A stretch of DNA of 12,037 nucleotides, taken from assembly GCA_002480935.1 (NCBI GenBank), contig DLDC01000145.1, positions 1 through 12,037 of the forward strand. Direction: 5' to 3'. Every line of letters begins with the position of its first letter. Position 1 is the stretch's first letter. Of the stretch, positions 1 through 8,077 are shown one piece after another. Below the pieces are notes generated by a model that was not told the origin of the DNA, made no database searches, and saw only the letters and a list, made by a program, of their open reading frames with translations. Origin of the DNA: Prevotella sp. UBA7782. GTDB lineage: Bacteria > Bacteroidota > Bacteroidia > Bacteroidales > Bacteroidaceae. The translations under genes and the position numbers were made by a program.

Positions 1-688
1 AGCGTTCCTTCTGCACGCGTGTCATATATATAATGTCGGCATCGGCTATCACCTTTTCGTTGAATACGGTGTGCTCCACATACTTGATGTTATGTTCCTT
101 GCAATAGAGCTTGTACTCCTGCGGCATGGCGAGCTCTTTGGGCGCTATGAAGTGGAAGGTTGGGTTGAAGTGGCGCATGGCCATGATGAGCGAGTGCACG
201 GTGCGTCCGTACTTCAGGTCGCCCACCAGATAGATGTTAAGATTCTCGAGCGTGCCCTGTGTCTGGTTGATGGTGTAGAGGTCGAGCATACACTGTGACG
301 GGTGTTGATGTGCTCCGTCGCCTGCGTTGATGATGGGCACAGGTGCCACCTCGCTGGCATACTGTGCTGCTCCCTCTATGTAGTGCCTCATGACGATGGC
401 ATCGGCATAGTTAGATACCATGAGTATGGTGTCTTTGAGCGTCTCTCCCTTGCTTACGCTCGACACTTTGGCGTCGGTGAAGCCTATCACGCGTGCCCCC
501 AATCGGTTGGCTGCCGTCTCAAAGCTGAGGCGTGTGCGTGTGGAAGGCTCGTAAAAGAGCGTTGCAATGACCTTTCCTTTAAGGAGTTCTCTGTTAGGAT
601 GTTTTTCGAATTCTTTAGCCATCTCGATGAGATAAAGAATTTTCTCCCGAGACAGCCCTTTAATGTTCACAAAGTTGTGCTTCTCCAT
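1..688 (-). CDS. pyrB: Aspartate carbamoyltransferase catalytic subunit PyrB (3' end outside window)
   Basis: The enzyme joins carbamoyl phosphate and L-aspartate to make N-carbamoyl-L-aspartate, the first committed step of pyrimidine synthesis in the cytoplasm. Reading the minus strand from the ATG at 688-686 gives 229 codons beginning [18 protein letters not shown] and running off the window at base 1. The carbamoyl-phosphate loop [13 protein letters not shown] lies at about residues 45-57 (S49-T-R-T), followed by the flexible loop SKGETLKDT (79-87), a [10 protein letters not shown] segment (123-132) matching the substrate-binding His-Gln-His-Pro signature, and [13 protein letters not shown] (155-167), which begins the aspartate-binding domain. 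Family members are about 305-310 residues, so roughly 80 C-terminal residues are missing. In Bacteroidota pyrI often follows, but that side is not visible. The gene is transcribed away from the PBP gene and has its own candidate promoter at 719-749. Identification is firm. Confidence 0.97.
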   Translation of the reverse strand, partial: MEKHNFVNIKGLSREKILYLIEMAKEFEKHPNRELLKGKVIATLFYEPSTRTRLSFETAANRLGARVIGFTDAKVSSVSKGETLKDTILMVSNYADAIVMRHYIEGAAQYASEVAPVPIINAGDGAHQHPSQCMLDLYTINQTQGTLENLNIYLVGDLKYGRTVHSLIMAMRHFNPTFHFIAPKELAMPQEYKLYCKEHNIKYVEHTVFNEKVIADADIIYMTRVQKER

Positions 689-718
689 TTATTGTGATGT
701 ATTAACTGTTTCCGTGCG

Positions 719-749
719 CTAAGTTAAGCATAAAATTCGGTAAGGCAAA
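719..749 (-). promoter_or_regulatory. Candidate Bacteroidota-type promoter for pyrB
   Basis: On the minus strand TTTG (749-746) is followed after 19 bp by TAACTTAG (726-719), one mismatch from the Bacteroides -7 consensus TAnnTTTG. It would start transcription about 20-25 bases before the pyrB ATG. The spacing fits the known -33/-7 arrangement; the imperfect -7 box keeps confidence moderate. Confidence 0.45.
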
Positions 750-779
750 GGCTTTACGGCAGAAAATTCTAAATTTTAT

Positions 780-810
780 TTTGGTTTATTCTTATTTTAC
801 ACTATCTTTG
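780..810 (+). promoter_or_regulatory. Bacteroidota-type promoter for the PBP1A gene
   Basis: TTTG at 780-783 and TATCTTTG at 803-810 are separated by 19 bp, matching the Bacteroides -33 (TTTG) and -7 (TAnnTTTG) elements exactly. The start codon of the penicillin-binding protein follows 25 bp after the -7 box, which leaves a short leader of about 20 nucleotides. The surrounding sequence is strongly AT-rich, as expected for a promoter region. Confidence 0.75.
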
Positions 811-835
811 CAATGATTTTTTTGAAAAGACAAGC

Positions 836-3139
836 ATGAGAAGAGCCTTTGTACACTTTCTTTGGGGAGCTTTGATAACCATAGTTTCATTCCTGTTCGT
901 ATTTTTCATAGCTGTTTGGAACGGATGGATAGGGTATATGCCGGATATGGAAGAGCTCTCTAACCCACTAGATAAGTTTGCCTCACAAGTTTATTCTGCC
1001 GATGGTAAGCTCATTGGCACGTGGAACCAAGAGAATGCCAATAGGGTGGCAGTTGATTATAACAATCTGTCGCCGCACTTGGTGCATGCCCTTGTGGCTA
1101 CTGAAGATGAGCGGTTTTATGAGCATTCCGGCATAGACTTCATTGCTCTGGGCCGTGCCATCATCAAGCGTGGCGTGATGCGGCAGGAGAGTGCCGGAGG
1201 CGGCTCTACCATCACGCAGCAGTTGGCCAAGCAGCTCTACTCCGAGAAGGCACACAACACGCTGGAACGACTCTTGCAGAAGCCCATAGAATGGGTGATT
1301 GCCATCAAGTTGGAGCGTTACTTTACGAAGGAGGAGATCATTGCGATGTACCTTAACTACTTCGACTTTCTGCACAATGCCGTGGGTATCAAGCATGCGG
1401 CCAACATCTACTTCAGCAAGGAGCCCCGCAACCTGAACGTTGACGAGTCGGCTACGCTCATCGGCCTATGCAAGAACCCGTCGATGTTCAATCCCCTGAG
1501 ATATCCCGAAAGGTGTGTTGCGCGGCGCAATGTGGTGCTGCAGCAAATGCTCAAGTCGGGCTATATCACGCGTGCCGAATATGCCGACTACAGTGCACAA
1601 CCCCTCAACCTGCGGTTCAGAAGGGAGAATAAGGTGGACGGTTCCGGCGAATATTTCCGCGAATTCCTGCGTCAATACATGATGGCCAAAGAGCCTAAGC
1701 GCGAGGATTATCAGAACAGAAGCTTACGGCAGTTTGTTATCGACTCTATAGCATGGGCACAAGACCCGCTCTATGGGTGGTGCAACAAGAATATGAAGCG
1801 CAACGGCGAACCTTATAATATATATACCGACGGTCTGCGCATATACACCACCATCGACACGCGTATGCAGCAATATGCCGAGAAAGCCGTGCGACAGCAG
1901 ATGGCCGGATTCTTGCAGCCTGCCTTCAACAAGGCCAACAGCATGAAGCAGAACGCGCCCTTCTCGTCGAAGATTAGCCGACAGACCATCAAGAACATTC
2001 TGAACCGCTCTATCAGGCAGAGCAACAGATATCTTGTTATGAGGGAGCAGGGAGCGTCGCCCGACGACATCAAGCGCGCTTTCCGCACACCGGTGGAGAT
2101 GTCGCTCTTCACTTATCACGGTGAGGTAGACACGGTGATGACCCCCATAGACTCTATACGTTATTATAAGTCGTTCCTCCGCTCGGCCTTCATGAGCATG
2201 GATCCCCACACCGGAGCTGTGAAAGCCTATGTGGGAGGCATAGACTTTGAGCATTTCAAGTATGACATGGTGATGCTCGGCCGCCGGCAGGTGGGTTCTA
2301 CCATCAAGCCCTTCCTCTACGCTCTGGCTATGCAGAACGGCATGACACCTTGTACGTTGGCTCCCAACGTGCAGCGTTCTTACGGCGGATGGACACCCAG
2401 AAACGGCAGCCACGCCAGATACGGGCAGATGGTTCCGCTCAAATGGGGACTCATGATGTCTAACAACTGGATTTCAGCCTATCTCATCAATCAGCTGGGA
2501 CCATCGCAGTTTGTGAGCATCCTGCACGACTTTGGACTCAACAACCCCGACATAGACAAGAACACCACGCCTGTGCTGAGCCTCGGACCCTGCGAAGTGT
2601 CGGTGGGCGAGATGGTGAGTGGCTATACAGCCTTTGTAAACCAGGGCATCAGATGTGCACCGCTCTTCGTGACAAAGATAGAAGACAGCCACGGCAACGT
2701 CATCGCTCAGTTCCAGCCCCTGATGAATGAGGTGATAAGCGAAGACAATTCATATAAGATGATAGACATGCTCCGGGCCGTGGTAGACAACGGTACGGGT
2801 AACAGACTGCGCTATCAATACAACATCACGGGTGAAGTGGGCGGCAAAACCGGTACCACCAATAACAACTCTGATGGTTGGTTCATAGGCTTCACGCCAC
2901 AGCTGGTGAGCGGCGTATGGGTAGGCGGCGAGGATCGCGACATACACTTCGACTCTACGTCAATGGGTCAGGGAGCAACAATGGCATTGCCTATTTGGGC
3001 TTACTTCATGAAGCTGGTTTATGCCGACAAGACATTGGGCTACAGCCCCGGCGTGAAGTTCAACGTGCCAAGCTCGTTTAATCCATGCGCGGTGAAAGAC
3101 ACTGTGAACATGAACGGCATTGACGAGGTATACGAGTAG
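836..3139 (+). CDS. Bifunctional class A penicillin-binding protein (PBP1A type, transglycosylase/transpeptidase)
   Basis: This 767-residue inner-membrane protein polymerises lipid II into glycan strands and cross-links the peptides of the cell wall. A short basic start is followed by one membrane anchor at about residues 9-28. The GT51 transglycosylase domain carries ATEDERFYEHSGID (88-101, catalytic Glu90), GGGSTITQQLAKQLY (121-135), the QKPIEWVIAIKLE motif (148-160) and KEEIIAMYLN (165-174). The transpeptidase domain has the acyl-enzyme serine in GSTIK (Ser488-Lys491), SNN (542-544) and KTGT (671-674), so both active sites look intact. A polar, basic stretch at about 360-430 sits between the start of the transpeptidase region and its SxxK motif. 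The ATG at 836 lies 25 bp after a good promoter and gives a normal membrane anchor. The gene is alone between that promoter and a strong terminator. It could be named mrcA or ponA by analogy, but the exact paralogue cannot be fixed here. Confidence 0.96.
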   Translation: MRRAFVHFLWGALITIVSFLFVFFIAVWNGWIGYMPDMEELSNPLDKFASQVYSADGKLIGTWNQENANRVAVDYNNLSPHLVHALVATEDERFYEHSGIDFIALGRAIIKRGVMRQESAGGGSTITQQLAKQLYSEKAHNTLERLLQKPIEWVIAIKLERYFTKEEIIAMYLNYFDFLHNAVGIKHAANIYFSKEPRNLNVDESATLIGLCKNPSMFNPLRYPERCVARRNVVLQQMLKSGYITRAEYADYSAQPLNLRFRRENKVDGSGEYFREFLRQYMMAKEPKREDYQNRSLRQFVIDSIAWAQDPLYGWCNKNMKRNGEPYNIYTDGLRIYTTIDTRMQQYAEKAVRQQMAGFLQPAFNKANSMKQNAPFSSKISRQTIKNILNRSIRQSNRYLVMREQGASPDDIKRAFRTPVEMSLFTYHGEVDTVMTPIDSIRYYKSFLRSAFMSMDPHTGAVKAYVGGIDFEHFKYDMVMLGRRQVGSTIKPFLYALAMQNGMTPCTLAPNVQRSYGGWTPRNGSHARYGQMVPLKWGLMMSNNWISAYLINQLGPSQFVSILHDFGLNNPDIDKNTTPVLSLGPCEVSVGEMVSGYTAFVNQGIRCAPLFVTKIEDSHGNVIAQFQPLMNEVISEDNSYKMIDMLRAVVDNGTGNRLRYQYNITGEVGGKTGTTNNNSDGWFIGFTPQLVSGVWVGGEDRDIHFDSTSMGQGATMALPIWAYFMKLVYADKTLGYSPGVKFNVPSSFNPCAVKDTVNMNGIDEVYE

Positions 3140-3165
3140 CAGACATGAAATCTATAAATCATTAG

Positions 3166-3209
3166 GTTGGTGCGGAGACTTTGGGCAAAGTCTTCGCACC
3201 AACTTTTTT
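3166..3209 (+). terminator. Strong intrinsic terminator after the PBP gene
   Basis: Bases 3166-3183 pair with 3186-3203 over 18 positions with only one G-T wobble, and six T residues follow at 3204-3209. It starts 26 bp after the PBP stop codon. The stem is long and nearly perfect, so it should end transcription efficiently and separate the PBP gene from the carbohydrate-enzyme genes downstream. Confidence 0.9.
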
Positions 3210-3320
3210 CCCCTATAAGAGAAGTGGACAGCACTCCCAATATCCAACCTCTCCATAAGCCGGAAATGCTTATTAACACATCAGCCTATAGACAAAACAG
3301 GCGCTCAATCGTCATAATAT

Positions 3321-3361
3321 ATGTTTATGGCGAAGGCCCTTCGTGCTCAAAGCCATAACAT
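3321..3361 (+). repeat. Imperfect inverted repeat just upstream of the rhamnosidase gene
   Basis: The left arm ATGTTTATGGC (3321-3331) pairs with GCCATAACAT (3352-3361) over ten base pairs with one bulged T. Inside the loop, GAAGG and CCTTC (3332-3336 and 3338-3342) can pair as well. The right arm ends 22 bp before the start codon at 3384. It could be an operator or an RNA structure in the 5' leader. A TATGTTTA sequence at 3320-3327 resembles a -7 box with one mismatch, but no -33 TTTG lies at the right distance, so I do not call a promoter here. Confidence 0.4.
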
Positions 3362-3383
3362 GATTAATACAGAAAGTCAAGAC

Positions 3384-6300
3384 ATGAAGATATTCAAACG
3401 AACAGTCATCTTACCCCTCATGCTGCTGTCAGCATCAACACTGATGGCTCAGAACGATGCCAAGCCATGGACCTTTTGGTATTGGATGTATGGAGCCGTG
3501 TCGAAGGCAGGCATACATGCCGACCTTACTGCTATGAAAGATGAGGGGCTGGGGGGCGCCTTCCTTATGCCCATACGCTCGGCCAAGGAGCGGCCGGAGT
3601 ATGGTGGAGATGCCGACGCCCTGACACCCAAGTTCTGGGATATGGCTGCCTATGCCCTGCAGCAGGCCGACTCGCTGGGCTTGGAGATGGGCATACACAT
3701 CTGCGATGGCTTTGCATTGGCCGGAGGACCGTGGATAAAACCTGAAGAATCTATGCAGCAAGTGGTGTGGACCGACACCATCGTGGCTGCCAAAAATATA
3801 GAGCGGCTCGCCGTAGAGCGGCCGGCGGGCAGATTGGGTTATTATGAGGACATTGCAGCTTATGCCATTCCGTTACAAGAAAAATGGCTCACCTATACGC
3901 CTGCAGCTGTCAGCACGGAAGGCGGAGTGAGCAAGAGCGACAAGGGCTATTACATAGCCTTCACGCCAGGTGCCATCATCAATGACATGGGGCGCACAGT
4001 CACCATACGTTCGGTGCGCATCCGCCCCAATGGCACCAGCATTCAGGCCCTGCGCGTGAGCATATCAGCGTCAGCCGACGGCAAGACCTGGAAACCCATC
4101 AGACAGCTGCAACCTCCGCGTCAGGGCTGGCAGAACAACGGACATGCTTATACCTACGCTCTCAAACCCTTCAGCGCACGCTATGTGAAGCTCTCGTGGA
4201 CGCCGGAGGGAAGCGAGCCGGGAGCCGAAGATCTGGATGCAGCCAAATGGAAACCCACCCTCAAACTGCAGGAAGCCACTTTTAGCTCAGAGCCTAAGAT
4301 AGATAATTGGGAGGGTAAAGCGGGGCAGGAATGGCGTATAGCACCCGAGACATCGGCCACTGATGTGCCTGACGAGCTGTACATACAGCCTTCGGGCATG
4401 GAGAGGATTACGCTGCGTGACAGCCATGCAACTTGTTCTTCTATAGCCCCGGCATCGCTCAGGTTGCTCAAACAGCATTTCAAGAAACCCAAATATTATC
4501 GCATTATGCGCTTCGGACATACCACAACGGGGCAGACCAATGCCACGGCAGGAGGTGCAAAGGGACTGGAAGTGGATAAATTTAACCCACAAGCCGTCAA
4601 CAAGCAGGTGGATAATTGGTTTGCACGCTTCAAGCATCTGTCTGACAGCATACACGCCGGTAAGCCCGGCAATGGTCCCGTCACCACGCTGCATGTAGAC
4701 TCATGGGAGTGCGGAACACAGAATTGGGGCTATCACTTTGCCGATGAGTTTCAGCAAGCCAATGGCTACGACCTGTTAGACTGGCTGCCTGCCATGGCCG
4801 GAGTACCACTGGCATCGGCAGAGAAGAGCGAGCAGGTGCTGCATGACGTGCGTTTGTTGGTGAACAGCTTGCTGAACAAATGTTTCTTTGCCACTGTGAG
4901 AGATAGGGCACATGCCATGGGCGTGCGCTTCACATCAGAGAGTGTTGCCCCCACCATGGTGGCCGATGGAATAGACCATTACGACTATGCCGACATTCCC
5001 ATGGGTGAGTTCTGGCTTAACTCGCCTACCCACGATAAGCCTAATGACATGCTCGATGCCATCAGCGGCGCGCATATCTATGGAAAGAACATCGTGCAGG
5101 TAGAGGGATTTACTGAGGTGAGAGGTGTGTGGAACGAGACCCCCGCTATGCTGAAGCCCTACTTCGACCGTTTCTTGGCTTTGGGCATGAACAAGATTAC
5201 GCTTCACGTCAATGCCCATAACCCATGGACTGACAGAAAACCCGGCATGACGCTCGATGGCATAGGACTCTTTTTTCAGCGTGACCAAACATGGTATAAG
5301 GACGCCAAGCCCATGATAGACTATATGACACGTTGCCAGCACATCATGCAATGGGGGCACCCCGTAACAGATATTGCCGTGTTCAATGGTGAGGAGATGC
5401 CGCGCCGCGCTCTCACCCCCGACCGTCTGGTGCCTATGCTGCCCGGGCTCTTCGGCGAAAGGCGTGTGGAGAGTGAGCGCATCCGACTGGCCAACGTGGG
5501 TCAGCCCATGACTGAGGGGCCTGTGGGTGTAAGGCATTCTGCTGGAATACTCGACCTGAAGGATTGGATAAATCCGCTGCACGGCTATCAATACGACTCC
5601 TTCAATGCCCGTGCCTTGTCTAAGTCGGGCACCCTGAATAACGGCTGCTTCACACCCTCAGCTAACGCAAGCTATAAGATAGTGGTTATTCCGCAAGCCC
5701 GGAGGATGAATCCGTCACGCGAGGCACTATCTGCCGAGGTAGCCAAACGTATAGCAGAGCTCAGACAGGGAGGTGTAGTGGTGATAGACAAACCCTATCT
5801 TGGCGCCGACCTCACGGCCTACGGCTTGAAGCCCGATGTCTTATTGCCCGAAAATATAGCCTACGCACACCGCGCCCATAACGGCAGTGATGTCTACTTC
5901 ATTGCCAATCAGCGCGACAGCGCGCTCAGCTTTACAGCTGTTTTCCCACGTATGAAAGCAAGCAAAGCAACGCTCTACGACGCGCGCTTCAACCGATATG
6001 CCAACGTCGTAACCCCTGTCAATCAGTCAGGATATACATCCGTAGAGATGACTCTGCCCGCCCATGGCTCGTTGTTTGTGTTTTTTGGCACCGACAGACC
6101 CATGCCTTTGTCTACAGAAAGTCTCCTGCCCACACAGCCCGGACGGCAAGCAAAAGAGCTCAAGCCCCTGCAACCTTGGAGCGTCTTGTTGAAGGAAAAC
6201 GGAAAGAACATGGCATGGGAGCAACTCACCGATTGGAGCAAGAGCAGCGACGACTCGGTGCGCTACTTCAGTGGGCACGCCGTTTATCAGACAACCTTCC

Positions 6301-6611
6301 GCTCTCCTCAATCGCCGGCATCAGCTACGCGCCTTTGGCTGGGCGAGGTGCACGATGTAGCCAGCGTATGGGTGAACGGCATCTATTGCGGTACGGCGTG
6401 GACAGAGCCTTATTGCGTAGAGATAGGCAAGGCTCTGCGAAAGGGCACGAACAACTTACGCATAGAGGTTGTAAACACTTGGGCCAATGCCCTGCGAGGC
6501 GCTGATAGTGGGAAAGCGCCCTATGCAGGCATTTGGACCAATGCCCGCTACCGGCTCAAGGGCGACGCTTTGCTGCCCGCCGGTTTGTTGGGTCCTTTGA
6601 AAATAGACTAA
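3384..6611 (+). CDS. Secreted GH106-type alpha-L-rhamnosidase
   Basis: This protein is predicted to release terminal L-rhamnose from pectin side chains or similar glycans outside the cytoplasm. I place the start at the ATG at 3384 because it gives a classic signal peptide (MKIFKRTVILPLMLLSAST, then MAQ with cleavage near residue 23) and a 1075-residue product; in-frame ATGs at 3321 and 3360 would put a hydrophilic tail before it. The N-terminal segment with PWTFWYWMYGAVSKAGIHAD (28-47), MKDEGLGGAFLMP (51-63) and GLEMGIHICDGFALAGGPW (99-117) is typical of GH106 barrels. A beta-rich insert at about 200-300 resembles a carbohydrate-binding module. Candidate catalytic acids are Glu442 (HVDSWECG) and Glu574 (VQVEGFT); their 132-residue spacing agrees with the pair I remember for BT0986 of B. 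thetaiotaomicron. A GH2-like sugar-binding beta-sandwich closes the protein (about 930-1060, WLGEVHDVASVWVNG). It is the first gene of the cassette, 14 bp before the esterase. Confidence 0.88.
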   Translation: MKIFKRTVILPLMLLSASTLMAQNDAKPWTFWYWMYGAVSKAGIHADLTAMKDEGLGGAFLMPIRSAKERPEYGGDADALTPKFWDMAAYALQQADSLGLEMGIHICDGFALAGGPWIKPEESMQQVVWTDTIVAAKNIERLAVERPAGRLGYYEDIAAYAIPLQEKWLTYTPAAVSTEGGVSKSDKGYYIAFTPGAIINDMGRTVTIRSVRIRPNGTSIQALRVSISASADGKTWKPIRQLQPPRQGWQNNGHAYTYALKPFSARYVKLSWTPEGSEPGAEDLDAAKWKPTLKLQEATFSSEPKIDNWEGKAGQEWRIAPETSATDVPDELYIQPSGMERITLRDSHATCSSIAPASLRLLKQHFKKPKYYRIMRFGHTTTGQTNATAGGAKGLEVDKFNPQAVNKQVDNWFARFKHLSDSIHAGKPGNGPVTTLHVDSWECGTQNWGYHFADEFQQANGYDLLDWLPAMAGVPLASAEKSEQVLHDVRLLVNSLLNKCFFATVRDRAHAMGVRFTSESVAPTMVADGIDHYDYADIPMGEFWLNSPTHDKPNDMLDAISGAHIYGKNIVQVEGFTEVRGVWNETPAMLKPYFDRFLALGMNKITLHVNAHNPWTDRKPGMTLDGIGLFFQRDQTWYKDAKPMIDYMTRCQHIMQWGHPVTDIAVFNGEEMPRRALTPDRLVPMLPGLFGERRVESERIRLANVGQPMTEGPVGVRHSAGILDLKDWINPLHGYQYDSFNARALSKSGTLNNGCFTPSANASYKIVVIPQARRMNPSREALSAEVAKRIAELRQGGVVVIDKPYLGADLTAYGLKPDVLLPENIAYAHRAHNGSDVYFIANQRDSALSFTAVFPRMKASKATLYDARFNRYANVVTPVNQSGYTSVEMTLPAHGSLFVFFGTDRPMPLSTESLLPTQPGRQAKELKPLQPWSVLLKENGKNMAWEQLTDWSKSSDDSVRYFSGHAVYQTTFRSPQSPASATRLWLGEVHDVASVWVNGIYCGTAWTEPYCVEIGKALRKGTNNLRIEVVNTWANALRGADSGKAPYAGIWTNARYRLKGDALLPAGLLGPLKID

Positions 6612-6625
6612 AAACTAAGATAAAA

Positions 6626-8047
6626 ATGAATTTAAGAGTAATCGCGCTTGCTGCCTTGATGGCCTTTGCCGGATGGGATGCCAGCGCAAAAGTAAAACTC
6701 CCGGCATTCTTCAGCTCCGGCATGGTGCTGCAACAGCAAACCACATGTCGCATTTGGGGAACAGCCTCGACAAACAGCCGTGTGAAAGTAGTCACATCAT
6801 GGAATGGCAAACATTATCAGACCGTGTCCAATGCTCAGGGGCAGTTTGAAGTAAAGGTGGCAACGCCTGCAGCAGGAGGCCCCTATAGCATAACCCTTGA
6901 TGATGGTGAGAAGACAACGCTCGACAGCATCCTTATAGGAGAGGTGTGGTTGTGCAGCGGACAAAGCAACATGGAGATGCCCATCAAAGGCTTCAAGGCA
7001 CAGCCTGTGGAGGGAGCCATTAACGAAATTCTTAATGGCGCCGATGACAACCTGCGCTTCTTCAGCGTGAAGAGAAACCCCGCGCTCACCCCTCTATCAG
7101 ATGTAACGGGCAAGTGGACAGCAGCCAACAGCGCCTCGATAAGGGAGTTCAGCGCCACAGCCTACTTCTTTGGCAAGCAGCTACGAGCCAGTCTGAAGGT
7201 GCCCGTAGGGTTGCTGCTCACGGCTTACGGAGGCAGCGCATGTGAGGCTTGGCAGACCGGCGAATGGTTGAAAGCCTTTCCGGAGGTGAAGTTGCCCACA
7301 GACCAGGCAACAGTAGACAAGCTCAAGCAGCGTTGTCCCACAGCCTTATATAATGGTATGTTGCATCCACTCATAGGCTACGGCATAAGGGGCGCGATAT
7401 GGTATCAGGGCGAAGACAATGTGAACCGCTACGCCAACTATGCCCGACTGATGAAGAGCATGGTGGAAGGCTGGCGCCAGGAATGGGGGCTGGGCGACTT
7501 CCCGTTCTATTACTGTCAGATAGCGCCCTACGATTATTCGCTCATCAAGTGGGATATGAACAGCGCCTTCTTGCGTGAGCAGCAGCTCAAGGCCGAGAGT
7601 ATGATATCCAACTGTCGCATGGCTGTGCTTATGGATGCCGGACTAAAATACGGCATACATCCACGTAAGAAACAACTGGCCGGACAAAGGCTTGCCATGC
7701 TGGCTCTTGCCAATACCTATGGCGTGAAAGGACTGCCCGACTATGCCGTATATAGCAGCATGGAGATACACGGCGACACCTGCGTGCTGAGGTTTGACAG
7801 AAGCAAGGAGTGGGTCTACTTTAACAACGGAACAACCAGCAACCTCTTTAAGGTGGCCGGAGCCGACCGCGTATTCCATCCAGCACAAGCCTGGGTGTCG
7901 GGCAATAGAGTTTATGTGAAGAGCACTGAGGTGGGCCGCCCCGTAGCCGTACGCTACGCCTTCACCGACTGGGCAGAGGGCGATCTCTTTCATGATGGCC
8001 TGCCCGTGAGCTCCTTCCGCACCGACAACTGGGACGACGTAAAGTAA
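6626..8047 (+). CDS. Secreted carbohydrate O-acetylesterase, SASA (sialate O-acetylesterase-like) family
   Basis: The enzyme is predicted to remove O-acetyl groups from sugars, clearing the way for glycosidases. The ATG at 6626 is chosen because it begins a signal peptide (MNLRVIALAALMAFAGWDASA, cleavage near residue 21) and follows the upstream stop by 14 bp; a longer in-frame reading from 6533 overlaps the rhamnosidase gene and lacks a leader. The product is 473 residues, slightly compact for the family. FFSSGMVLQQQ (28-38) and CRIWGTA open a beta-sandwich; VWLCSGQSNMEMP (107-119) carries the nucleophile Ser114; AIWYQGEDN (257-265) is the family's WYQGE block; the catalytic His is most likely His345 in YGIHPRKKQLAGQRLA, with Asp337 nearby. 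The family name reflects sialate esterases, but many Bacteroidota members sit in pectin and xylan loci, so sialic acid need not be the substrate. Here a rhamnosidase and a GH2 enzyme flank it, which suggests an acetylated plant or microbial glycan. Confidence 0.9.
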   Translation: MNLRVIALAALMAFAGWDASAKVKLPAFFSSGMVLQQQTTCRIWGTASTNSRVKVVTSWNGKHYQTVSNAQGQFEVKVATPAAGGPYSITLDDGEKTTLDSILIGEVWLCSGQSNMEMPIKGFKAQPVEGAINEILNGADDNLRFFSVKRNPALTPLSDVTGKWTAANSASIREFSATAYFFGKQLRASLKVPVGLLLTAYGGSACEAWQTGEWLKAFPEVKLPTDQATVDKLKQRCPTALYNGMLHPLIGYGIRGAIWYQGEDNVNRYANYARLMKSMVEGWRQEWGLGDFPFYYCQIAPYDYSLIKWDMNSAFLREQQLKAESMISNCRMAVLMDAGLKYGIHPRKKQLAGQRLAMLALANTYGVKGLPDYAVYSSMEIHGDTCVLRFDRSKEWVYFNNGTTSNLFKVAGADRVFHPAQAWVSGNRVYVKSTEVGRPVAVRYAFTDWAEGDLFHDGLPVSSFRTDNWDDVK

Positions 8048-8077
8048 CATCATTCATCTATTCAATCATCACAAGCA

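Noticed and set aside
71..697. Two plus-strand open frames (71-298 and 302-697)
   Set aside because: The opposite strand encodes PyrB with its full set of motifs through this whole stretch; these frames are shadows.
1724..2413. 229-codon open frame on the minus strand inside the PBP gene
   Set aside because: It lies wholly antisense to a well-supported gene with intact catalytic motifs, has low-complexity His/Arg/Val-rich composition and no recognisable domain.
3321..3383. N-terminal extension of the rhamnosidase from an ATG at 3321
   Set aside because: It would place 21 mostly polar residues before an otherwise standard signal peptide and falls within the inverted repeat; the ATG at 3384 is better.
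3210..3383. Promoter for the carbohydrate-enzyme operon
   Set aside because: The only -7-like sequence (TATGTTTA at 3320-3327) has one mismatch and no TTG or TTTG lies at the expected upstream distance, so I could not support a standard promoter.
4935..5591. 218-codon open frame on the minus strand inside the rhamnosidase gene
   Set aside because: It is antisense to the conserved GH106 region and its translation has no recognisable family features; long antisense frames are common in genes of this composition.
6533..6625. N-terminal extension of the esterase from an ATG at 6533
   Set aside because: It overlaps the end of the rhamnosidase gene in another frame and hides the signal peptide that begins at 6626.
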